From Portulaca oleracea (taxonomy: Eukaryota; Streptophyta; Magnoliopsida; Caryophyllales; Portulacaceae), in NCBI GenBank assembly GCA_029582165.1, contig CM055886.1, positions 24,428,669-24,492,668 on the forward strand: a DNA stretch of 64,000 nucleotides, in the 5' to 3' direction. The position numbers were made by a program, and so were the translations under genes. The stretch's first letter is position 1; every line of letters begins with the position of its first letter. Shown one piece after another: positions 55,012 through 64,000 of this stretch. The notes below the pieces were generated by a model that ran no database searches, was not told the DNA's origin, and saw only the letters and a program-made list of their open reading frames with translations.

Positions 55012-55887
55012 TTTTCTTTGAAGCATGTCTCGAGTGTTTAATCACCCAAGAAGAGTTATCTACACCATGATCTCAATTTTGTGAGGAGCAAGCTTTTGCC
55101 AAATGGAGCACATCATTGAGTCATACTATGCATGACCAAAGACAATGGCTTCTGTTTTATCTATTAAAGATTTCATAGAGAATTTAGAGGATCCTTACCA
55201 GACAATACAGTCTTTGACATTTCTCTAAGGAAGAACTGTCAGAAGCTGTGTTTTAAGATAATGTTCAGCAACCATCTCAACTGCATTTAACTCCCTATGC
55301 CAGGCCAAGACCCACCTCCACAAGTCACCTTCAAACCAACCATGATTCTTAATAGCTCCCTTTTTGTCAATAGCAATCTGAAACAGCATTGGAAATATTT
55401 CTTTTAAAGCTTGATTGTTCAGCCAAATATCCTCCCCAAAATCGAATCTGAGCACCATCACCATCACCCACACTTAAACTTAACTACTGATTAATTACAT
55501 GTTGAATGTTATTGTCCTCATTGATTGCTTTTTTTAATATCATTCCAAGGACTAGCAAGCCAAGGCTTGCACTTTGAAGGAAGCGGGGCAAAGTCTTCCA
55601 GCATGAATTGATTTTACAACATCTTTCCATAACATGCCTTCTTCTGAAACATACCTCTAACACCATTTAAAAAGGAGGGCCATGTTCTTCATTTGTAAAT
55701 CTCCAATTCCCAGACCTCCTCTATCCTTTGTCCTTTGCGAAATTTCCCATTTGACCAAGGCACACCCACCACTACCACTACTTGCACCTTTTGACCAGAA
55801 GAACTTTGTTATTCGATTGATGGATTTTGCCATAGTCTTTGGAATTTTGAACAAGGAGAAATAATAAAGGGGGAGACTATTTAGAAC
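55012..55887 (-). pseudogene. LINE reverse transcriptase, C-terminal half
   Basis: From 55887 it reads 'KLVLNSLPLYYFSLFKIPKT', joining directly to 63656-63945 across the inserted LTR element. It then continues 'GGCALVKWEISQRTKDRGG', a shifted middle part, 'FGEDIWLNNQALKEIF', and 'IWQKLAPHKIEIMV' followed by a stop (probably a former TGG), then another stop before 'LNTRDMLQRKG', which joins the zf-RVT part across the solo LTR. Confidence 0.82.
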
Positions 55888-55892
55888 TAACT

Positions 55893-57109
55893 TGTAGGAC
55901 CCGGGAAAAAACTTCCATTGGTGTCCTACGCGATGTTAGGCGAATCGAAAGAGGGTATAGTCTTTAAGGGATTTGAATTCAATTTTTATTAATCAAAATG
56001 TTCAAATGCAATCTTTAAAATTCGAAAAGAAAGCGAATGAATCAAATTGAATAAATAATAGAGTCGCCAATTAATTTTTGGTGAGAATTAATAAACTCAA
56101 ATTAGACTTCGCAAACCGTGAACCATTAGATTCGGATCCGGGGGTAAGGTTACGAATTCGAAAGTAAAAACCTTCGAATCCGCCCGTTCAAAGAACGTAC
56201 TCTACTAAATCGGTTCGTTAAAGAAAAGAGTAGAAGAGGAGAATTAATTAGATTAATTTAAATTAATTAGATGCATGCAAAAAATTAAAGTGCGAAAATA
56301 AATAAAATGCGATAAACGAAACATAAATAAATAAATAAATAAATAATGAAATTGAAGTTGCAATTACATGTAATCCGATTTAGATTGGTCACAATTAATA
56401 TTTAATATCAAGATTACAATAATATAAGTGATTACGAGAAAGTAAAAATGCAAAATAAAAATGCCAAGAATTAATGTATGCAAATGATGAAGAGAGGAGA
56501 AGGAGAAGAAGAATGAAGAGAGGGAGAAGAAGAAGAAATCACCTAGTGTCAATACTCCTAGGTGATTCGGTGTGAAGAAAAATGATGGAAGTGAGGCTGT
56601 ATTTATAGGGGAAATGGAGTAAGGAAACTAGGGTTATAAAATAGAGAGGGGTAGCTGGGCTATTCTGATCAGCAGGAGACCCAGTATGTTGGAATGAAAG
56701 GAAGCGGGCCACTGCGGACCAACGTGTTGGGTTATTTTGAGCTGCCTAACTTCAAACGTCCATAACTTTCCCATCCGACTTCTGATTAACTTGATTCAAG
56801 TGTGGTTGGAAAGCTTGTAATGAATAGCTTTAGCTCCCAAAATTAAGAAACTCATAGAGGTCGGTGGAAAGTCGGTAATGAACAAAGGGCTTAGTTTTTG
56901 GAATATTTGAACGCGGATGGGCCAGAAATGAAAATGGGCTAATGTGAAAGGCTTTTTTGTGGAGGAAAATTTATTTGGGTTTTTTTGTGGGTTTTTTCAT
57001 CATTATGCATTTCAAGAATACTTGGCATTTAATCCTAAATAAAAATAAAAATGCTCAAAATAAATTACATAATTACAAAGCTGAACTATGACAAAATTCA
57101 GCGTCTACA
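55893..57109 (-). repeat. 3' LTR (minus-strand orientation), 1217 bp
   Basis: It runs TGTAGGACCC...GCGTCTACA. It contains AAAT tetranucleotide repeats (56323-56345), longer here than in the partner LTR, and a run of GAA/GGAGAA purines (56490-56540). Confidence 0.9.
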
Positions 57110-57125
57110 GTTAGCCCCCACTTTG
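57110..57125 (-). promoter_or_regulatory. Polypurine tract of the Tat-type element
   Basis: On the minus strand it reads 'caaagtgggggctaac' directly before TGTAGACGC, the LTR start in that orientation. It has the usual 'agtgggggctaa' form of Tat/Ogre elements. Confidence 0.75.
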
Positions 57126-57479
57126 ATCGAGTCCGAGTAGGACGCTGATCAAAGTAGTTTGATGGCGCTAAAAATGATATGCCCCGGGAGTGAAGTCTCG
57201 AGGCTGGATGGCACTTGGAAGCAAACGTCATGTGCCGCATGTATGACTTGTAGCTAATTGACATTCAGAAACAATATCCTATGTCTTTGTTGATTGTCGA
57301 CGCTTGGAAGCAACTGTCCTGCGCCTAGTCGATGATTATTTTCCAATCTTTCCCGGTGTCGATGATGATTTTCCAGTCTTTCCCGGTGTCGAGATGATTA
57401 TCCTGTCATTCTTGTTTGACTGTCTGCCATTCTTGCCTGGCTGGTGATGATGATAATCTGTCATTCTCGATTGACTGAT

Positions 57480-58185
57480 GATGTGGATGTAATATCCACT
57501 GTTGAAGATGACGTAGATACGGTATTTGTTGTCGAGGCGAATGCGATATCCCTGGCTGAAAACAACATAGATGTGATATCTGTTGTCGGGCCGATGCGAT
57601 ATCCTTTGTTGGAGATGACGTAGATGTGATATCTGTTGTCGGTTCGGATGCGATATCCTTTGTTGGAGACGATATAGATGCGATATCTATTGTCCGAGCG
57701 GATGCGATATCCTTTGCTAAAGATGACGTAGATGCGATATCTATTGTCGGGGCGGATGCGATATCCTTTGCTGAAGATGACGTAGATGTGATATCTATTG
57801 TTGGGGCGGATGCAATATCCTTTGTTGGAGATGATGTAGATGCGATATTTTTTGTCGGTTCGAATGCGATATCCTTTGTTGGAGACGATATAGATACGAT
57901 ATCTATTGTCCGAGCGGATGCGATATCCTTTGCTGAAGATGACGTAGATGCAATATCTATTGTCGAGGCGGATGCGATATCCTTTGTTGCAGACGACATA
58001 GATGCGATTATCTGTTATCGGTTTGGATGCGATATCCTTTCCTGGAGACAACGAAGATGCGATATCTATTGTCCGAGCGGATGCGATATCCTTTGCTGGA
58101 GAAGACGTAGATGCGATATCTGTTGTCGGTTTGGATGCGATATCCTTTGTTGTAGATGACGTAGATTCGATTATCTATGGTCGTT
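57480..58185. repeat. 54-bp minisatellite, about 13 copies
   Basis: Each unit contains two 'gatgcgatatc' cores, for example 'gatgcgatatcctttgttgg' plus 'gatgtgatatctgttgtcgg'. The period of 54 bp is a multiple of three, so several frames stay open on both strands, with 18-residue repeats such as 'DAISFVGDDIDAISIVRA' on plus and 'GYRIRSDNRYRIYVISNK' on minus. It lies just upstream of the 3' LTR in element orientation, where Tat/Ogre elements often carry tandem repeats. I regard it as non-coding. Confidence 0.85.
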
Positions 58186-61100
58186 CTTGATGATGACATT
58201 CTGGTGATTTTAATCCTTGAGAGTGTAATCAAAATCTCAGAGACCTAAAGTGTTTTTAGGTGCTCATCATTCTAATTTTTCTCGTCGGGATTTCGAGCTT
58301 AATCCTTGGATAATATTTGGGCTTTATGTCACATAGCCCCTAGTGTCTATCTGCTGGCGACGACCTTATTGTTGTCGGGTCTTCCAAACTTTCTCATAAG
58401 CTAATTCTTCATGCCAATGAAGGTTGCTGAGTTGGTAATTGTCAGCCACCACGCGACGACCACGATGATGACATGCATGCAGTTGGTATGCTATTCTACA
58501 TATAATGCATAGACTCGAGACTTATGATCTAGTTATGTACTCATGCACGACTTTGAGTTTCATGTGCTTGACTTCTTAATGCAGCCTAATGCATACCTCT
58601 TAGTGACCCTGATGAGAGAATGCTATATGCACATATTCACATTATAATGCATGTTGTGCAATGCTACCATGTTGAGAGCCCCCACTTTTTCTTCCCACAA
58701 TGAAAGTAAAGAAATCCTAATTATCAAGTCAATTTTGAGGCGAGTTTCAGGACAAGGCAAAAATAGTGAAAATGATGAGTTCTCTGGTCGAACTGCCTCA
58801 TAAGTTGCCATGATACAAATATTGAGTGATGAGTGAGCCCCCAGTTGTAATGCCGCAAAAAATGATATCAATGGAAGACTCGACCTTCTTAAGTTGCACG
58901 ATGAGATGGGTAGGATGCTCAACCTCGATGTCATGGTTATGAGCCCCAAGCACTAAGAAGGATTGATCGGCAAGCCATCTTGATTTCCCTTGCCTTTACT
59001 CTAGCTTTCTTGGTTGTTTTATTTGGGTAGGAACATGTAAGCATACCAAACCCCCAGTACTAGTGAACAAATAAGTATCTTCAGGCAAGTGAGAATGATG
59101 GACATAGGTGGGTGTTGTCTTCAAGTAACCCTTATTTTGATGCATGTGGCTTCTTGTTCTGCTAAAGGAATTATCCCTCACTCAGGTGTTCTAAAAGCAA
59201 AGATTACCTGATGAATCTCATACATGCACTAATAACCAAATAAGAAGAGCTCACAGGGTGAGGAACAATGGAGGATGGATTATGGAAAAGGTAGGAATGG
59301 TGGTATAGAAAGCATGTTTGTGAGTGGTTAGGCCCCAATGGTGGGAAAGACGAGGCTATGGATGGTTAGGCGAGAGTAGTGATGAGATGAAAGGATGAGT
59401 AGTTCGATGGATAGAGGTTCGAACTGATGGAGGTAGACGAGATGGTCTATGTATGGAAGACCATGTCTCATGGGTTTATCTCATAAGGGAAGAGATAGTC
59501 AAAGGGCTATGGAAGAGTTGCAATTTGATAGGTTTGGGTATGAAGGATGATCCAAGTCTGATGGGCAAAGTGATGCACTTGGCGAAAAGAGTTTTTCATT
59601 GTCCTTAAAGACCAAGGTTCCCTCTCCTTTTGCCTAGCCCGGCTGGTGAGGTTTTCGAGCTAGCCACTCTTTATTCTCTCTCTCAAAGACCAAAATCTTT
59701 AATGACAGATTTATTCTAAAGTGAATTGCAGTGGCCGGGCCTCAAAGAGGTTCTTCTACATATCCAGTGTGGAATCAGGCCAGTCGTAGTTCAACAGATG
59801 CAGCTTTAAGGATTGATGCCTCAAGAAGGACTTTGAGATAGGTGGAAAGGTTTAATGGGAAGGATAGGTGAGAAGGTTGAATGGGAAGGATAGGTGTGAA
59901 GGTTTGAGGGGGAAGGTTTTGGTATGTGTGCGGGTGACTAATGTAGACCAACAATTGCCTCTTACCCCTCTTCTTCTTGTTTCTTTTTTTTTTTGGCTAG
60001 TTCTTTGTTTTTTTATTTTTTTCTTCTTCTCTTTTTTCTGTTTTCTTTTTTTTGGATTTTTTTTTTTAACTACGAACCTTCAGCTTATACTTCTTCTGTC
60101 AATGAATGTTACCCGCAAAACGTTATTTAGCTTAGGTGGGTTTAAGGATGAGATGGTCATAAAATGAATGACCAAGTTCGTGGTGGTGGCTAAGAAGGTG
60201 TGAAAAGGTAATAATGTAGGTAAAGCGGCTAGGCGAAAATGAAGGTGGTGATGATGTTAGTGGTAAGGGGTGGAAGCCTCCTATCCTAGGCATGTCTTTC
60301 TGAGCTGCATGATTTATTTGATGTGAGATTCACTTTTAGAGACAATTGGTCTTGTTTATTTGAATTCTCTCATTTTGCCTAACCTGTTGGATGAGTGTTC
60401 AGGTTAGCTTCTCTCCTCTTAATTTTTATTCATTTACCTCTCCTTTTGCCCAACATGTAGGTGTTCATGTCGGCCTTGTATTTTTTTTTTTAAAAAAAAA
60501 AAGAAATTTGTCTCTCCTTTTGCCTAACTTCGCTTTGGTGGTGAAGTTAGCCTCTCTTCTCTCCATTAACCTTGGACTCGGGATAGGACACAAAAGAAAA
60601 AAAAACTTAGAGTGAAGGTGTGATCGGGATGTGAAATGGAATGAAAGATGTGAGCAAATGGATGTGTCAGACTTGAATGGTCACAAGGGTGAGTGAGCTC
60701 TTCAATTCAAATCAGGAATGCAAGCACAAGATTCTTTCCTTAGCAGTTTAGAAACAAATGAAGGGTCGGGGAAGACAAGAGTCATAATCATGAAAGGTTT
60801 CATCTTTATTGAATGCAGCTAAGATGAATACATTAAAATTAACTTGGGATATATCCCAACTAACTTTGAAAATACAATAGGCCGCACACCTAAAATTTGA
60901 AAATATACAACAATAGGAGTTGTGTTTATGAGTCATGCCATCTTCACCTCTAGTGTAGTTTGCGATCCCTTCTTCATGTACCTTTACTTTTGCCCAACTT
61001 GTGGGTGTTCAAGTTTGCAATCCCTTCTTCATTTTATTTATTTGATTTGATTAGCCTCTCCTTTTGCCTAACCCCAAGTGAGTTCTTGGAGTTAACCCCT

Positions 61101-62420
61101 CTTCTCTTTATTAACCTTGGTTTGATTTGATTGCCCTCTCCTTTTGCCTAATCCAAGTGAGTTCTTGGAGTTAACCCCTCTTCTCTTTGTTAACCTTAGT
61201 TTGATTTGATTGGCCTCTCATTTTGCCTAACTACAAGTGAGTTCTTGGAGTTAACCCCTCTTCTCTTTATTAACCTTGGATCTGACAAAAGGTGAAGGGT
61301 AGGAATATGATGGCCATGGTATCACATTCAATCAGTGAGTATCAAGAAAAGTTTTTGGAACTGGTGAAAAGCTTAAAGTCTCCGTGATCTGATTCTAGCC
61401 CAAGATTTGACTCTTGACATTTTATGTCCTATTTTGCCTGTATGGAAACCATAAACCTCAAAGTTTAACCTTGACATTTACCTACCCAAATGCCTAGCGA
61501 CCTATATGAGACAACCTAATGCAAACAATGCATATATGATGAATGATTATTATTATTTTTTTGTATGGACTCGCCCACTATTGGGCTTGCATGAGGACTC
61601 CTAACCTAGAATGATGCTATGTACATGAAGAGGGGAGGTATCCATCAAGTCATCATAAAATCGAATCAACATTAAAATTCTAATGGACTCAGATTTAGTT
61701 AACGACCGGAGGGATGCCTTAGGGGTCAAACATTACTTAGGGTTGAGTAAAGTCAAACTTGAATCTCAAGCTTAGTCGAACCTCTTTGACTTGGGCCTAA
61801 GAGAGGCCTTTTGGGCCTACTTTAATCTCATTTGAATATTACCCAAACTAAAGTAATGTTTGAGGGAAATGCAAGTATGGACCGACTCACTTTACAATGA
61901 GATGTACAATTAGCACATAATTAGCACTTTTTTTTTTGAAGAAAACAAAAAAAGAAAGAAATGCACATAGCATACAAATGAGTGTTACCATCCTAACCAT
62001 GGTTCTAGGTTCTATGTTTAGGGTAAGTTTCCTAAAGGTTTCTATGCTCATGTCTCGCACGGGCCGTAAATTCTATGGAGTTCATAGTAATACGGGTCGT
62101 GTGTTTCTCACAAAATTTAAGGGAAAATGTAAATTCATAATCCCTAAAATTTTGGAGTAATTCATGAGTGGGAAAGGGTTATGATCTTCCTGAAATGTGG
62201 AATTCATTTCCTCGAAGTTATAAATGCACTTTACCCGAAAGGGAAATTTAGGGTTAGAAACCTAAACGGTACCTTTTGGTTTTTCCGGATTTAAAAAAAT
62301 CGAAAAGTAGGCCCGTATGTAAAAATGCCTACTAAATAATAAAAATTAAAAGAATTAATTTCTCCTTTCAACTCAAAAATTTAAAGAACCGATTTTTCAA
62401 GTTTTACCCTCTTAAAGTAA
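58186..62420 (-). other. Non-coding interior of the Tat-type element
   Basis: No recognisable gag-pol domain. About 58720-60720 matches 1550-3480, and 61430-61640 matches about 4725-4930. The gag-bearing block of the other copy (3600-4720) is replaced here by a shorter unrelated stretch with 80-bp repeats. Confidence 0.7.
61043..61285 (+). repeat. 80-bp tandem repeat, three copies
   Basis: The unit contains 'cctctccttttgcctaa' and 'gagttcttggagttaacccc', beginning near 61043, 61124 and 61203. Diverged relatives of the unit occur at about 60350-60580 and 3100-3300. Confidence 0.85.
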
Positions 62421-62421
62421 G

Positions 62422-62440
62422 TCCCCAGTGGAATCGCCAT
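62422..62440 (-). promoter_or_regulatory. Primer binding site (tRNA-Arg type)
   Basis: On the minus strand 'tggcgattccactggggac' follows the LTR by one or two bases. It matches the complement of the 3' end of plant tRNA-Arg(ACG) (tggcgactccgctgggga) with two differences. This primer is characteristic of Ogre/Tat elements. Confidence 0.8.
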
Positions 62441-62441
62441 T

Positions 62442-63650
62442 TGTAGGACCCGGGAAAAAACTTCCATTGGTGTCCTTCGCGATGTTAGGCGAATCGAAAG
62501 AGGTGTCTAGTCTTTAAGGGATTTGAATTCAATTTTTATTAATCAAAATGTTCAAATGCAATCTTTAAAATTCGAAAAGAAAGCGAATGAATCAAATTGA
62601 ATAAATAATAGAGTCGCCAATTAATTTTTGGTGAGAATTAATAAACTCAAATTAGACTTCGCAAACCGTGAACCATTAGATTCGGATCCGGGGGTAAGGT
62701 TACGAATTCGAAAGTAAAAACCTTCGAATCCGCCCGTTCAAAGAACGTACTCTACTAAATCGGTTCGTTAAAGAAAAGAGTAGAAGAGGAGAATTAATTA
62801 GATTAATTTAAATTAATTAGATGCATGCAAAAAATTAAAGTGCGAAAATAAATAAAATGCGATAAACGAAACATAAATAAATAAAGAATGAAATTGAAGT
62901 TGCAATTACATGTAATCCGATTTAGATTGGTCACAATTAATATTTAATATCAAGATTACAATAATATAAGTGATTACGAGAAAGTAAAAATGCAAAATAA
63001 AAATGCCAAGAATTAATGTATACAAATGATGAAGAGAGGAGAAGGAGAAGAAGAATGAAGAGAGGGAGAAGAAGAAGAAATCACCTAGTGTCAATACTCC
63101 TAGGTGATTCGGTGTGAAGAAAAATGATGGGAGTGAGGCTGTATTTATAGGGGAAATGGAGTAAGGAAACTAGGGTTATGAAATAGAGAGGGGTAGCTGG
63201 GCTATTCTGATCAGCAGGAGGCGCAATATGTTGGAATGAAAGGAAGCGGGACACTGCGGACCAACGTGTTGGGTTATTTTGAGCTGTCTAACTTCAAACG
63301 TCCATAACTTTCCCATCCGACTTCCGATTAACTTGATTCAAGTGTCGTTGGAAAGCTTGTAATGAGTAGTTTTAGCTCCCAAAATTAAGAAACTCATAGA
63401 GGTCGGTGGAAAGTCGGTAATGAACAAAGGGCTTAGTTTTTGGAATATTTGAACGTGGATGGGCCATAAATGGAAATGGGCTAGTGTGAAAGGTTTTTTG
63501 TGGAGGAAAATTTATTCAGGTTTTTTGTGGGTTTTTTCATCATTTATGCATTTCAAGAATACTTGGCATTTAATCCTAAATAAAAATAAAAATGCTCAAA
63601 ATAAATTACATAATTACAAAGCTGAACTACGACAAAATTCAGCGTCTACA
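62442..63650 (-). repeat. 5' LTR (minus-strand orientation), 1209 bp
   Basis: It has the same ends and landmarks as 55893-57109, with about 25 visible substitutions and a shorter AAAT run. The TAACT duplication follows at 63651. Confidence 0.9.
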
Positions 63651-63655
63651 TAACT

Positions 63656-64000
63656 TTATAATGACCAATGCCTGTCTTGGATAGACAACATGCCTTCCAG
63701 CTTGCAAGCCTCGCTTGGATCTTGTTCAAGATAGGTGTCCAAGAGTTTCTCCTTTTCATATTTGCACCTAGTGGAATACCCAGATTGGTGATTGGCAAAC
63801 TGGAGACCATACACCCCAGCTTTTTTGCCATTTTCTTGCTCCACTTGTCATCCTTACCCCGAACAATCAAAGCTGATTTCTCATAATTGATGCTTAGCCC
63901 ATCAAATTCTTCAAAATATTGAAGAATTGCCTTGAGATTCAACAATTCAGATTCATATGCTTTGGAGAAAATGATTGTGTCATCTGCAAACTACAAATGT
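63656..64000 (-). pseudogene. LINE reverse transcriptase core, partial at window edge
   Basis: The FADD catalytic motif is at about 63974-63985, directly preceded by an in-frame TAG (63986-63988, in 'H-L-stop-F-A-D-D', where a glutamine codon is usual). An open frame then runs from 63945. The rest of the element (fingers, endonuclease, ORF1) should lie beyond the right edge. Confidence 0.85.

Larger units (their letters stand above)
55893..63650 (-). mobile_element. Tat/Ogre-type pol-less LTR element (7758 bp) with TSD TAACT
   Basis: The LTRs are 55893-57109 and 62442-63650, with termini TGTAG..CTACA, by eye about 98% identical apart from small indels. TAACT flanks it (55888-55892; 63651-63655), inside the LINE reverse transcriptase ORF. 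On the minus strand a tRNA-Arg-type primer site follows the 62442-63650 LTR, and a polypurine tract precedes the other LTR, so transcription is leftward. The 5.3-kb interior has no gag, protease, reverse transcriptase or integrase that I can see. It contains a 54-bp minisatellite and 80-bp repeats. This is a LARD-like non-autonomous derivative; a related copy with a gag relic is at 1-4932. Confidence 0.9.
53569..64000 (-). mobile_element. LINE (L1-type) split by two younger insertions, runs off the right edge
   Basis: LINE sequence occupies 53569-54207, 55012-55887 and 63656-64000 on the minus strand and reads continuously once the solo LTR (54213-55006) and the LTR element (55893-63650), with their duplications, are removed. 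The A-tail is the T run at 53569-53577. From the right edge the protein runs: catalytic 'FADDTIIFSKAYESELL' (63985-63935), 'GLSINYEKSALIVRG', 'TNLGIPLGANMKRRNSWTP' (to 63656), then 'LFKIPKTMAKSINRITKFFW' and 'RGGLGIGDLQMKNMALLFKW' (55857-55657), 'IWLNNQALKEIFPML' (near 55440), and a zf-RVT 'CPLCDSDPESH' (near 54180). These are plant L1 reverse transcriptase hallmarks. Stops and shifts abound. Confidence 0.9.

Noticed and set aside
57406..58232. Long overlapping ORFs of 177-197 codons on both strands
   Set aside because: They are translations of a 54-bp minisatellite whose period is a multiple of three, so open frames arise automatically on both strands.

Overview
This window is nuclear DNA of a flowering plant, most likely a eudicot. 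The evidence is low GC content, long TTA/ATT microsatellites, plant retrotransposon families, Mutator-like and hAT elements, Stowaway-type MITEs, and one ordinary plant gene with a 4.7 kb intron. I cannot name the species. There are no tRNA or rRNA genes and no CRISPR arrays.

One host gene looks intact: a plasma-membrane S-type anion channel of the SLAC1/SLAH family (closest to SLAH1/SLAH4). Its two exons are 31903-32826 and 37539-37823 on the + strand. Almost everything else is transposon-derived, and much of it is nested.

Layout. 1-4932: internal part of a Tat/Ogre-like Ty3/gypsy element with gag relics (- strand). 4933-8578: tandem array of ~1.05 kb LTRs separated by 101-bp modules that hold only a primer binding site and a polypurine tract. 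8579-12200: mostly gene-free. 12201-12672: inverted fragment of the array LTR. 12736-14745: inverted-repeat element containing an hAT-like element, which contains another hAT MITE. 15180-22160: TTA-rich repeat complex split by a complete LTR element (16911-21853) with an intact 914-codon gag-like ORF and no pol. 23085-23530: CACTA-like foldback. 23928-31314: two-gene Mutator-like element with a decayed transposase (MULE, SWIM and OTU-like parts) convergent with a decayed plant mobile domain gene. 31315-37823: SLAH locus. 38196-42341: MITEs. 42995-46578: foldback element split by a retroposed TPR gene copy with A-tail and target-site duplication. 46922-49450: hAT MITEs and PPR gene fragments between copies of a ~190-bp repeat. 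49873-52165: foldback MITE and a copia pseudogene carrying an hAT MITE. 53569-64000: LINE (- strand) split by a solo LTR (54213-55006) and by a pol-less Tat/Ogre-type LTR element (55893-63650).

Target-site duplications support many of these boundaries: CCCAC, TAACT, ATCCC, GTGTTAGG, GGTGTATT, GTTGGGAA, AACTTTAT, TTTTCTATT, TTTAATATAA and TTTCCAAC. The main candidates for something new are the LTR/101-bp-module array, the pol-less element with the long intact ORF, and the two-gene MULE with a long hairpin upstream of its second gene. All alignments and identities were made by eye.
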